Assembly (NCBI RefSeq): GCF_047496725.1
Contig: NC_132970.1
Span: forward strand, 22,656,001-22,720,000
Origin: Anoplolepis gracilipes
Lineage: Eukaryota > Arthropoda > Insecta > Hymenoptera > Formicidae
Direction of reading: 5' to 3'
Length of the DNA: 64,000 bases
Below the pieces are notes generated by a model. The model saw only the letters and a program-made list of their open reading frames with translations. It was not told the DNA's origin and ran no database searches. The position numbers and the translations under genes are program-made. Positions 25,587 through 38,505 of the stretch are shown here, piece after piece. Position 1 is the first letter of the stretch. Every line of letters starts with the position of its first letter.

Positions 25587-26500
25587 AGACGTTTCCCTGA
25601 AACAAATGATGTAATTTCGTAAGATTATTTTTGTATAGAAAGTTCCATATTTTAAACGCTGTAAATGTGCTCTGAAATGCTTCATACTTTTACGGTAAAC
25701 AAAATTGTTAGCAAATTTTAAATTATATATCTATTATTTGCATTCCGATATTATCTGGAAGCACACACAGAATTACACGTTAAATTTCCAAAAAGACAGT
25801 TCTGTTAAATAATGAATCTGGGATTAGTACTTTTCAAACTTCTCGAACTTTTTCAAACTTTTCAATGTTTTTATGATTTCTTCAAAAAATATACTACAAC
25901 ATATTGTATTTTTATATCGGTAAAAAGTATAATTTTGGTATAAACTAAGATTACAAAAATTTTGACATTGATTTACTTTACTTAAAATTTGAAAATACTG
26001 ACTTGTATACAATTTTAAAAATGAATTATTTATTAAGATCTCTTCTCCTATTTCATTGAATTTCAATTCATAATTCATAAATTAGTAATAAAAAAGGAAA
26101 AGAATTCTCGATTTGCAGTTGCGAGTATGAATATAAGTGATGTAAGTAAAAATGTAAAATATAGTTACGTAAAAAATGATCACACGACCGATCGTGGCTC
26201 AAGGGTGCGTAGTGGTATGCATCGAGAGATGCATACGTCCGCTTTAAAAAAATGTTGATGCATCTCGACTATATCCTATTTATATTTATGATCCATCAAT
26301 CGATGTAATTAATTTAAATCTAGAGCGGAGAAACAAAGTCTGTAGAATTAAACAACGTTTGCTAAGAAAATTCTCTATTGATTTCTTTGTCGCGCATGAT
26401 TTTCTATCCCAATAATCCAAATCGGTAGATTTGTGTTATTAAACGATGTAATTCTTTATAGAACACATGAAACTTTAATAAAAGATTTCTGTTAAATTTT
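25587..26500 (+). other. FoxF 3' UTR (probable) with two adjacent hairpins
   Basis: AT-rich sequence after the TGA stop, with AATAAA signals near 26086 and 26476. Two small perfect hairpins lie close together. One has stem CACGA/TCGTG at 26183-26196. The other has stem GTATGCATC/GATGCATAC at 26215-26236, closing on a GAGA loop, a GNRA-type tetraloop. They would be in the mRNA only if the more distal poly(A) signal is used. Confidence 0.45.
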
Positions 26501-27810
26501 ACATCCAAGATATTAATACAATTTTGATGCCAGATGATTCAATGATCCATACCGGATGATACAATTAAACAGTTGTCCTGCATCATTTACGTCACAATGG
26601 TTTTGCGGTAACGATAACAGTTTTGTTGATATCGCGGAAGATTCCTTTTAGATTTACTTCGCCCCGACTGATAAATTCCCTAGCATATACGTTGGTCATC
26701 AGACAATTTGGAGACGGTATCGTCATCGTGTGACGGATAAACCGGATGACGTAGTCTTTAAAGCTTTACACGAAAGAGCTTCTTCTTTATTTTTTTTTTC
26801 ATAATGTGTCAAAATTTTAAATTATATTAAAATAACGATAAAATCTCTCTCCTTTTATTAATATTCTAAAATTGAAATTAAATAAATATTGCAAACAGTA
26901 AAAATATCTGTCAATAAAACAAATATCGAGTTTATCATATAAAAGCATACAAAAATTTATATTTTAAATTTACATATATCGGATTCAAAAAATAATACGA
27001 TGTTAAAATATATTTTTGTAAACGGACAGGATGTGTATCGCAAGCGACGGAGTCAGCAACATACTGCTGTTAGAAATACTGCGCGCCACACGTTGTTGGA
27101 AGGGTATGTTTGCCCGCCATAAAAGTGACGGCGGCGGAAGGCTTCTTTTTCGGCTTTTTTAGCTGACGATCCTTATTTGAGCAACACCGTGCAGACAAAT
27201 CCGTGTCTTGTTGCATCACGTGTTTAAATACATACCGGCTTTGTCATTCTTTGGAAAAATCGCGCGTCCGCGATTATAAAGCACGGGGAGATATTTCCCC
27301 TTCTCGCGGAAACGCGACTCGACAATCGATCCTGTCAGCTCCCGAAATAGTGCTGACATCCCGCTGATCTTAGAACATTATCGCGCGGTTGGAGGAAACG
27401 GGTCGAAAGGAAGATTTCTATGAAGTAAATTTTCTGATAAACCCTGATAAGATTGGAACGTTTCCATTCTACGGATTTCCTCGACTTTCGACGATACGGA
27501 ATTTCGTATGAAATTGCAAAGTAATAAATTAATTCCTTGCAATTACGTGAGAGGTAACGATGGAGAAATCATTTTTACGCTACTTACAATTATGCACGTA
27601 TGTTTATAATTTACATTAATACATTATAAATTTTTCGCTTCTTAAAAATAATTATACATAATATAATCAATAATAAAAGTAATCATGAGTATATCTCTTC
27701 TTCAGTTGCAGTAATGTAAATATATATTTTTAATTTGAGACAGTATATTATTATTTCAGTTCATGATTATGTTTTCGATCATTTATATAAGCCGTTCAAT
27801 ATTATAAGGG
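26501..27810. other. Intergenic; GC-richer islet at about 27040-27430
   Basis: Between FoxF and importin-4. The islet is GC-richer and lacks a credible open frame on either strand, which suits a distal regulatory element better than an exon. The rest is AT-rich with nothing recognisable. Confidence 0.4.
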
Positions 27811-28667
27811 ATTTTTTAAAGATGAATAATAAATAAAAGAAAGAAGACAAATCATAGTGTTAATAATTTATACAAATCACTTTGTAAAACTATCTCTTTT
27901 AAGAAAGGAAAGTTTATTAATATATATATTAATTTAATGTGTTTTTTCTTTTTAATTTAAAAAAATATTAAAATTTTTAGATGGATACATATCCTTGTAA
28001 AAAACTTATTTTTGCAACAGTAGAAGAACTAACTTTCAACATGATTTTATAGCTATTAAATTATACACACACACATACACAATAAAGAGAATAATACTTT
28101 ACGACTTTAAAAAAGTGACCTCGTGACCGAATTTCATCGAAAATTTTCTACTATCAAGAGCGAATAACATAGCACGGATTTTTCAACGAACGTCGCGAGC
28201 GGAATGTACATTAAACTGACGACGAATGCATACACGAGGTGCAAGAAGAGTCACTCAACGATGTTGCTGACAGCCTCCACGCTGTTTTGGTGTTCATATT
28301 ACTGAGATGATGTTTCGGGATGGAAGATAAGCGCAAAGTAAGAAATATTTTAATTCTTTTCAGTTAAAAATAGAATTTTTCATTAATATGTGTGCCAAAG
28401 CTTAATAAAAATATGTATTAAATATTGATAATGTTCACAGTTTTGTTTTTCTTTAATTTTAAAGATAAAATAAGTTTTTACAAGGATATGTATCCATCTA
28501 AAAATTTTAATATTTTTTTAAATTAAAAAGAAAAAACACATTAAATTAATATATATATTAATAAACTTTCCTTTCTTAAAAGAGATAGTTTTACAAAGTG
28601 ATTTGTATAAATTATTAATACCATGATTTGTCTTTTTTCTTTTATTTATTATTCATCTTTAAAAAAT
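27811..28667. repeat. Long inverted repeat: 200-bp arms, 454-bp spacer
   Basis: Arm 1 (27811-28012) and arm 2 (28467-28667) are near-perfect reverse complements, with only about five differences by eye. Landmarks are TTTTAGATGGATACATATCC in arm 1 and GGATATGTATCCATCTAAAA in arm 2. The spacer (28013-28466) is GC-richer and has no coding frame of note. It could be a foldback or MITE-type element, or an inverted segmental duplication. If transcribed it would form a long hairpin RNA. No clear target-site duplication was seen. Confidence 0.85.
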
Positions 28668-31080
28668 TACTTTTATTTAAAACTATAAGAGTTATATTAT
28701 TTTGATCATTTTATTAAATATTATATATAAATATATAAAAAAAATTAAAAAATATTAAAAAAGAAGTTTGTTCTGCTAATACTTCACAAAGACTAATAAA
28801 TTAATAAAAATAATTGAATTAATAAAAATATATATAACTTCTTTATTTAATTTAATATTCAAAAGAGACTTTAGAATGATTAAAAATTATGAATCTTATA
28901 TATAAAAAATCCTATATATAAAAAAATTATCTCAATAACTTTAGTAATAATTTATATATACAACTTTAATAATATAAATTATAATTCTAATAGATTCAGT
29001 TATATTTATACTTTTCTACTTTATTTTAAAGAGCATAATATTCTATGACATCTCAAATGGTAGCTTATTTACATAACAAAACTTTCATGTAATGATGTGT
29101 ATGTAAAGAAAATTTCTATATTTAGCTATATATTGAATTAAACAAGTGGTAATAAAAATGATAGCGATAAAAAAATGCAAGAAGATCAAACAAGGTAAGT
29201 CTCTCAAGATTTACTCTCTTATAACTCAAGCACCAACACTCGTGTCATCAAGCTTCTTGTCGAAGAGAATATATAAAGATATCCTAAGTATTGCACATAT
29301 ACATGTTCAATAGGAGTCTGTACATGAACAAAAATCTTTCAATCTCAAGTAAAAGATAATCTTAATCCGTATTTTATAATGTGTATTTACGTATCTTATT
29401 TATTACTTCAGAAATTTTGATATTTTTACATAAACTGTTAGAGTCGCATTTTATAAATTATATTCATGCATACATGCATTCGTCAATGCGTAGGTGAATT
29501 TTTAAAATAGCATTGATCCAAAAATCGGATCAGTTCAAGAAGTTTACGTGAGTAAAAGCAGAAAAAAGAAAGAGCAAGATAGAGAGAGAGAGAGAGAGAG
29601 GGGGGGGGGAGAGGAAAAGAAAGACGAGAAGCGGACGAGGAATATAACAGAGAATAGGATTCCGAAGGAAGGGGTTCGCTCTAAAATAATAAACTGATCC
29701 ACGATGCAGGAAGATTAGAGCAGAACGAGAACAGACCGGCGATTTATGCTATGCAAACGTCTAGATAAGAAAAGGAAAAATCAGAGACAAACAATTACGA
29801 TACTATATAAACAACAAGCCAAAATCGGTGGATTTAAAAAAAAATGCATATGTTTTGATTTGCATATCTGAATAAATATTTTAATTAAATTACAAAATAT
29901 AGATTGATGTTTGAAAAGCACATAAAAAATTAAAGTATAATTACTTTAATAATAAATTATTAGTTTTGCTATAAAATTGCACACACAAAATAAATTATTT
30001 AATTATAAAAATGTGTAACACATTTTGAAATTTTTTATTTGTGCAGATGTTCGATAAATTAATTGTAATTACAAAAATCAAAGGCTCAAATAATACATTA
30101 TATACATTGCAGGATTATATTATCAAATTTTGTTAACTCAATGAAGCAACAACTTTAGTAATTTCATTAGCATTAGTTATCTACGCAAAACAATCGATAA
30201 ATTTTAAAAGTAATATACATATTGTTTTTTATATAAAGATTATATAGGCAAAATAAAAAAATATTGCTGTGTTTGCCAAATTATAAAGCGAAGGAAAAAT
30301 TCTTATTATCAGTAGGTAAAATTTCACTCTCTATATCAGAGAAATATGGATTAAATATTCTGAAAGCTGGAATCTTGTTTAGAAGCTGGAAATATGATTA
30401 TAAAACATATATAGCCGATTGTTGGTAATGTAACAATCATATATAAATCGATTTAGATTCAATATACGAAATATAAATTATACTAATAAATAATCGCGAA
30501 ATATATAAAAAAAACACTATTTTCAAGTAAAATAAAGTATTATTATTTTAATATAAAATTATTATTATATATATTATTTTAATATAATAGAAATATAAAA
30601 AAATAAGAGTAGTTTCAAAGGATTCTAGAATTTAAAGATTTAGTTATAATACTATAAATATTATAAAATATTTAATTAATTGTTTGTAACTGGCCTAGCT
30701 CTCTACGTCTTTGCTTTCTCCATTTATTAATTTAAAAAGAGCTTTATATATTTTATTAATTTGGACTAAATATTATAATTTTAATTTTACATTCTATTAT
30801 AAATAGTTAAATTTCTCAGCTGTATTACAAATATTCTTGTTAGGTTACTTATTGTTAGGTTACTAAAATATCCCGTTAAAAATCTATATGATTTTTCTTC
30901 CGTACTCGCGATACATTGTTATTGTAAAAAATTAAGGTTCGCCATCGACACAATATTATTATAAATCCAATTTTCTATTGCAATACAAATCTTATACATA
31001 CTATAATTATCGTATTTTCTTGTTACGAACAGTAGTTATTTCCACAGCATCTAAATCGAAGAAATTTCACTACTTCAATT
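28668..31080. other. AT-rich intergenic DNA
   Basis: Nothing coding is supported. A (GA)n/(G)n tract lies at about 29577-29609. The remainder is AT-rich, with no repeats or RNA genes I can recognise. Confidence 0.4.
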
Positions 31081-31380
31081 ACAAGAATTCGCGTCGTCAA
31101 TGAATGCAAATCTCAGAGTACACTGTACTTCGCGTTACAAGTTACAATTATATTTTGAATCGTTCAATTAGGCTCACAAAAGGAGCAAAGACCCCTTTAT
31201 CCTGATTGATTATTCAAACACTAAAGCATATATGTGACGTCAAATGCATAATCCTAGGCTACGTTCATTTGGCGATTTTAACGCTCGTGGGATCGTTCCA
31301 TCCTCGTTGTTTACCAAAAGTTAAACAAGGACAGGTAATACTCGTGAATTTTGCGATTGTTAAGAATGTAGACCTCAAGA

Positions 31381-31390
31381 GCGCATGCGC
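31381..31390. promoter_or_regulatory. NRF-1/erect-wing-type site in the importin-4 promoter
   Basis: A perfect GCGCATGCGC palindrome lies about 320 bp upstream of the importin-4 start codon. It is the core of the NRF-1 (insect erect wing) binding site, common in promoters of housekeeping genes. CCAAT boxes lie nearby: CCAATC at about 31469 and its reverse (GATTGG) at about 31507. There is also a YY1-like GGATGGCGGC at about 31628. No TATA box was found, consistent with a housekeeping promoter. Confidence 0.55.
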
Positions 31391-31712
31391 CGTAATGTCA
31401 CTGCATTCCATATGGACATAGAGTGCATTCGGAAATCCTACTCGTGGGTTAAAATAGGATTTAATAGACCAATCAGGACAGAGAAATCTTTATTCCTTTT
31501 GAATCGATTGGTCAATTAAAGGCTACTACTCCTGCAGATAATTTATGAACGTACCTTTACGACGTCACCAACAGGTCCTAACCCTAACTCCTAACCATAA
31601 TGTTCTCCAAAGATCTGTATTGGTCTGGATGGCGGCGGTGAACGATAGCCGGATTATTCTTCGTCCGCGTATATTGTTAAGTAAATTTTTCTCTTTTGAC
31701 TAAAATAGAGAA

Positions 31713-34700
31713 ATGGAGCGCATATTGTTGAATCTGCTCGTGCCTGACAGTGCTGTAATACAAGAGGTTCGTGAGTCTTTATTCTCAGCAAAAATTTGTC
31801 AAATCGATCAGACGTAGTATCGATGAAAACACGTGTTTCGTTCCGTTTGAATTGTTTTTAAACAGAAAATTTGAATTTATTGAAAAATTATTTAATATTC
31901 ACTAAATCTTCCCTCTCGCATGCATGTACAAAATTCTCTTCTCAATCTGATTGTACTATTCGCTATTAAATAATTTCTATACACTTTTGTACATCTTTTA
32001 TATTTTAGTATAATTATTATTTGAATTATATTGTGTATGTGTGTATGCAATTAGACATTAAACAGTTTTTTATAATGATAATTACTTATTGTCATTTTAC
32101 AAAATAATCTATATATTATTTCAGGCAACTAAGGAACTTAAAAAGGTTCTTCAGAATCCAGACAATATAACAACTTTGTGCCAACTTATAGTGACCTCAC
32201 CAAATCCAGAGGTTTGTTTTAACAAACTTAAATTGATTTTTGTATATTCTTTCCTTTTGATAGATATGTGATAGAAAATATATGTTTAGGTAAGACAGTA
32301 TGCAGCTGTTGTTCTTAGGAGACGTTATGCTAAAGGAAAGAACTGGATGAAATTACCTGAACATATACGTAATGAAATTAAAAAAATTATTTTACAGGTA
32401 AGAAATTTTATATAATATACATATATTGTATCTCAGTGATTTATTAATATAAATTTTTCTATTATTAATAAGATTATTTAAGAATATTTTTAGATATTTC
32501 TAGTTTATTTCTAGGTATATATTTTTTAGGTTTTTTAAATTATTTTATAAAGGCAATAAATTACAGTTGAATACAAGTATTTAAATTTTTTTTATATCGT
32601 TTTTATATATTAGAAAGCAAAAATAAAGATAAGAAAATTTAGAATCATATAATGTAATTTTTCTAATTATATAATTATTTTAATTAATTTTTTTCTAATA
32701 TATCTATTATATTTTTTTCAGGCTTTAGGGAATGAATCAATGAAGTCTGTTAGAACTAGTACAGCTCAGTTAATAGGTGTTATTGTTAGGCTGGAATTAC
32801 CTACAAATAGTTGGCCAGAAGTTATACATTATGTACAACAATTAGTCACTAGTGATAATATGGTAATGAAAGAGGTAAATAAAATGTTAATTTTTATCAA
32901 AATTATGTAAAGTATATAATATAAAAGGAAAGTATATGTTAATAAAGGTAAACCATTTTAGACTGATATTTCAGTTTGCTAATTATTTTATGATATTAAA
33001 ATTTTTTTTCTAGCTAGGGCTCCATACTTTGGCAGTTATGACAGATGTTACGCCAGATGCCTACACTTTACATGCTAGATCTCTGGCGCTACTTCTTGCT
33101 GAGACATTGAATAATCTTGAGAATCTGGAACAGCCAATTGCTGTTTATATTGTGAACACACTGCGACATCTTGTTCCTGTAATTAAACATGATGAAGCTG
33201 TTAGTATTATACGATAAGCTATTATTTTAAATCCTGGTGTTGCAAAATGTTAAAGAATATATGTTCAATTTTAGATCATAAACATTTATATTAATATAAT
33301 GCCTCGTGTAATGGTAACAATTCAAGCTCTAACTGAAGCATACCACGAAGACATGGCTATCCAATGCTTTGAGTTGCTGGACGAATTGTGTGAGAATGTG
33401 ATTGCTGTGATAACACCTCATGTCAAATCTCTCGTCAACATGTGCCTTGCAATCATTGCTAATGAATCTCTAGAATATCTTATAAAAGTTAGGGCAATTA
33501 GTTTTATTGGTTGGTTAGCAAGGATAAAGAAAAAAGCTCTTGTGAAGCATAAATTAGTGGAACCTATCGTCGGTAGGCGATCTTGATATTTGAATTATTA
33601 TCATCTATTTAGCATATGTTAGCAGAGATGTTTAATTATTTATTTTATTTACAGATATGTTGTTCGTAGTTATGATGACTCGGCCAGATAATGATAGTGA
33701 TGACGATTATATAAATACAGAAAGCGAAAATACTGTCTTAACGAGTAGTACTCAAACCTTAGACTTGCTAGCGTTACACTTGCCGCCAGAGAAATTACTT
33801 CCACATTTGGTAAGCTTCAAAGTGTAGTTTATTATTATATATTATAACAATGGAAATTTTTGTGATTACATGTTTGATAACGATAATGTACATGTTATAT
33901 TTTTAATTTTATTTAAAATATTATAAATAAAATTATATGTATAGCTTTGAAAATTATAATTTATAAAATTGTTATGTAACATTTTGATATCATTCAACTC
34001 TATTAATATTGATCAGATATTTTTTAAATCCATTTCTCATTCATAAATTATTGATTCTGAAAATAATATTGATTATTGTTTTTTATTTTTAGTGATTAAT
34101 ATTTTCCATTATTTTCGTGAAATTAAATTTTCTTTAAAATAAAGAGATATAAATCTTACAGTTACGACACATCGAACCCGGACTTCAAAGCACAGATATA
34201 TACATGAAAAAGGCGTCATATGTAGCGATAGCTATTTTAGCGGAAGGTTGCGCCGAGTATATTCGTTCACACTATCTTGAATTCTTCCTACGATGCATCT
34301 GTCAAGGAATTACAGACTCCTCACCTATAGTGCGCAACGCTGCACTTTACGCTTTAGGACAATTTTCCGAACATTTGCAGCCAGAGATTTCGCAATACTC
34401 GTCCGAATTGTTACCAGTATTGTTCGAATACCTAAATCAAGTCTGTTTGTATATCAAACAAGAGAAAAAAGAACCACATGCGATCGGCCGTATGTTTTAC
34501 GCTCTTGAGATGTTCTGCGAGAATTTGCACGAGAGCATCCTGCCATATTTACCCAAGCTCATGGAGAGACTATTCAATATCTTGAATGCGGATACGTCGG
34601 CGAACGTGAAAGAATTCACTCTAAGTGCCGTCGGTGCCGCCGCCTGTGCCAGCAAAGAGCATATGCTACCGTATTTTGAAACTATCATCAACATTCTCAA

Positions 34701-37477
34701 AAATTACCTTACCATGGAATCGACTGAAGAAAACATGTGTCTTAAAGTTCAAGCAGTTGGTTAGTGAAAAAGATGATCAATTATTTAATTATTTATTTAA
34801 TAAAATTATATTTATATTATATACCCATTATTTCAGATACTCTCGGAGTAATTGCTAGGTCGATAGGTGAAAAGCACTTTGCGCCATTATCGGCTACCTT
34901 TCTCGATCTCGGAATAAAATTGCTAAGAGGAACAGACGATCCAGACGTGCGGAAATCTCTTTATGGACTGTTCGCCGCTATCAGCACAGTAGTGAAAAAG
35001 GACATGGCTGTAATTTTACCCGAACTTGTCGAATATATGATAATGAGTATAAGGAGTTCAGATGGAATTTTGGTAAATATCGTGCAAATTATAATATGCG
35101 AGAATATTACGATAAAAATTATATAATGTAATTAATATTATTGCAGATGCACTTCAAAGATGAAGCTAATACGCTTGCAGTTTACGATGATTTTAGCGAC
35201 ACCGAGAATGAAGAAGAGGAAGACATTGACCACACTGATAACGAAGAGGAAGATGAGGAAGTCGAAGGTTATAGTGTTGAAAATTCCTATATGGAAGAGA
35301 AAGAGGAAAGCGTAATGGCCCTGAAAGAAATCGCCGAATACACAGAGTAAGTCTCCCAGTTTTTGAAAACTTTAGCTTTAGTTAATTGGATAATCAGTTA
35401 TACTTAACAAGAATATTGTTACATTTTACAGAGAAGCGTTCATGCCGTATCTCGAAAGATGTTTTGAAGAGATATTTAAATTGATTAATTACCCTCAAGA
35501 AGATATACGTAAAGCGAGCATAGAGGCTTTGTTACAATTCTGTCTTAATTTCTCGAAAATCAATACCGATGAAGGTAGAAAAGCACTGTTAAAGGCTCTT
35601 TCCATGTTTATCCCGAAATTGTCGGAACTGATAAGATTAGATGAAGAAACGACGGTCGCCATTTGCGGTTTAGAAGCGTATCTGAAACTTTTAAAAGATA
35701 TCAAATTAGATGTTATTCATGGTGCAGGTCACAAAGAAGCAATAGTAAATTGCGTAATTGATGTGCTAACAGGTACTTACGATCTATATTTATATTACGA
35801 TATATATTGTGTTTATATTATACGATCTATATTTATATATTTAGATTTTGATAAATTAATAATTAATGCATACAATCTTGAATTATAACTTTTAACGCAG
35901 GCAAAACAGCATGTCAAGATGAAGAAGAAGTCGAGGGTGCTGATACTGAAGCAGAACAAGACGAATTATTAGTAGAATGTGCGGGAACTACATTGTCTAG
36001 TTTAGGAAAAGTGATTTCGCCAGAAGATTTTGCGCTCTACTTTCAGACTGCGTTGCCTCTTCTTCTAAAAAGACTAGTATTATTATTATTGATTTCTCTG
36101 CCTTTTCCAAAAATTCACAATTTCGATGTTTCAACTGAGCTAATTGTTTTCAGAAAATGGACAATTCCGAAGCACAGAGATCTTTCGCTGTTGGTACAAT
36201 CGCGGAATGTTTCCCAGGACTGAAGCATATGACAGCTATGTTTCTCCAACAATTACTTTCGATTCTTTTACAAATTGCAGCCCAAGATCCTTGTTGCGAA
36301 GTTCGTAGTAATAGTTTCTTTGGAATTGGAGAACTAGTTTTTTATGGAAAGGAAGCAGTTTATCCGTATCCTTTTTAGCTAATATTTAATAATTGAGTAT
36401 ATATTATAATTTAAAATATATATATTTATTACATTTAAATATAATAACATATATATATACGTTTATATTAAATTGGATAATTATTTGATATTTAACAATA
36501 TTTTTTTATATTCAAAATTCTAGTGACAGTATTTTGAAAAGAAGTATCAGAAAAGTTATCAAATTTCTTTTTCTAGTTATTTAATTTTTTTTTTTTTCTA
36601 TAATTAAAATCTCAAAAACATTAAGGAGAGAGAAAACATATACAAAATATTATTCTACACAATTTTATAGACAATTTTATATTGCGCGCAATTCAAAAAT
36701 TTTTTATAATTATTACATAGTATATTTTTATGGAACTAATTACACGAGTATAATTTTGTTATGGTCCTCAACAATCATGATACAGACACTATCCTCAGAT
36801 TCTAGCAAGTCTGTCGTGTGCCATTGCAAAAGAGACAGATCCGGCCGCACGTGATAATATGGTCGGAGCGATTGCGCGACTTATTATCACAAATTATTCA
36901 AGTTTGCCGCTTGAGCAAGTATTTCCAGTTTTTGTTCAACAGTTACCTTTAAAGGCAGATTTTCAAGAGTATAAAGCTGTATTCAGAAGTATTCTTGTAT
37001 TGTATCAAGCCGGACTTGCTGTCCTACAGTCTCATATTCGTACATTGTTGAAAGTTGCAATTGTCATATTACATGAAGATGTTACACACATGGCTATAGA
37101 CGAGGGTGAGTTTATACAACAATAATAAATATTTAAAAAATATTTTTTTTTAATTTATGGAAAACTTTTATATCTTTCAACTTGTATATTTAAATAGATT
37201 ACACAAAATCTAGTATGAATGCATTTTTTCCATGTAATTTTTAAAAAATTATTTATTTATTGAGTATCTTTTAGCTTTCAATTTATAAGAATTTTGTAAA
37301 AACATGACTAGTAAATCGCTGTTTTTTACTGAATTATAATATTTCTTTGCAGAAACACAAAATCTCATCATGGAATTCATCAAATCCACTCAACGAGATT
37401 TTGTAAACGACTGGAATGCAGTTTATACAGAACTGCCGCCAGAAGTTGTCGCAAAAATTCAACGCATGTTTTCTTAA
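31713..37477 (+). CDS. Ipo4: Importin-4 (karyopherin-beta family nuclear import receptor)
   Basis: Ran-GTP-regulated carrier that moves cargo such as ribosomal proteins and histones from cytoplasm to nucleus. Fifteen coding exons: 31713-31766, 32125-32211, 32290-32397, 32722-32874, 33014-33199, 33275-33572, 33655-33809, 34162-34759, 34837-35072, 35147-35346, 35432-35772, 35901-36076, 36154-36365, 36786-37105, 37353-37477. They total 3249 nt, 1082 aa, about the length of vertebrate importin-4. The importin-beta N-terminal (Ran-binding) domain is at about residues 19-90 (ATKELKKVLQ, then VRQYAAVVLRRRY). HEAT repeats follow throughout, with family hallmarks LALHLPPEKLLPHL and VRNAALYALGQFSE. An acidic loop (about residues 639-665) runs straight into GYSVEN; a second acidic stretch is at about 812-827 after GKTACQD. 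The exon 1 donor (GTTCGT) is weak but is the only choice that keeps the frame. Intron 13 looks U12-type. Family call very sure; most junctions sure. Confidence 0.95.
36366..36785 (+). other. U12-type (minor spliceosome) intron 13 of importin-4
   Basis: The 5' splice site reads GTATCCTTTT, an exact match to the U12-type GT-AG consensus and unlike every other donor in the gene. Near the 3' end, TCCTCAAC (36765-36772) resembles the U12 branch site TTCCTTAAC. Its branch A lies about 15 nt upstream of the acceptor, within the usual 10-20 nt, with no strong polypyrimidine tract. Joining exons here gives TAT-CCA-CAC-TAT, in frame and matching the conserved HEAT-repeat region. Confidence 0.8.
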
Positions 37478-37900
37478 TTTAAATGATTAATATTGAATTA
37501 TACAATTTAAGATTCTTTATGTTAAGAGTCTTCATGTAATTAATTTATTAAATATCGATTTTCAATGACTCTTTTCGCATCTCATCTTATATCATTGTTT
37601 TCTTTGTAATTTTTTTTTTTTTCAAAAATATATGATAAACAAAATACGAAACGGATATAAATAATAATTGCAATTGATTAAATGCATGTTTCTATCTATT
37701 TTATAGATAAATATTTATTATTTTTTCCTTTTTTTTTTCTTCTGTTTACTACTCATTTCTACTTTAGTTTTCTATGTTTAAATAAAGAATTTTTATGGCT
37801 TTATATAAAAAATTTTAGCCTGTTTCGTGATTTTCTAACATTTTCAACAAATGAAATAATTTATGTTCTATCTTAATTAAGTATGCAATTTGTTATTTTT
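37478..37900 (+). other. Importin-4 3' UTR (probable)
   Basis: AT-rich sequence following the TAA stop, with an AATAAA poly(A) signal at about 37781-37786 and no competing coding frame. Confidence 0.5.
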
Positions 37901-38151
37901 ATTAAAAAATACATCAAAACAGTCTTCAGATTATGAATAACTAGAATAGAAACTTGATTGTAACAATACGAAAGAAATTGAAATCTTTCAGAAAAATTGA
38001 GAAAATATTTGAATTTGAATTTACATAAAATAAAAATCTCATAAGTTTTCTGATGTTAGATTTCTTGAATTTTTGTTTAAGGAATTTTCAAATTTATATG
38101 TACACTAAATATATATATATATATATATGAACTAATATAAAAAATTATATA

Positions 38152-38182
<31 letters not shown>

Positions 38183-38187
38183 ATATT

Positions 38188-38260
<73 letters not shown>

Positions 38261-38505
38261 GAAAAGTAGGTAGGTAGATAGATAAAACTTAAACTTATTT
38301 GTTATTGCTGCTAATGAACGGATTATCATCTTCGTATGCGTTGTATCTTCTTTCTTTTTGTTAGTAACCAAAAACATAGTCATTTTACATATATAGATAT
38401 TAAAAATAAATGTGTACTAATATGTGTACTAATAAAAGCTTTGTATTATATGCTTTTTATAAATGTTATGAATTTTTTTCGCTCGCACATGTCCAGTAAA
38501 TCACA
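37901..38505. repeat. AT-rich intergenic DNA with (AT)n and (GA)n arrays at about 38110-38257
   Basis: Several interrupted (AT)n blocks between 38110 and 38228 are followed by a (GA)n run at 38227-38257. Frames over these arrays (for example 38186-38383, minus) are artefacts. Confidence 0.85.

Noticed and set aside
36366..36378. Importin-4 ending at the TAG just after exon 13
   Set aside because: The conserved family sequence continues in exons 14-15 with correct phase once the U12-type intron is removed.
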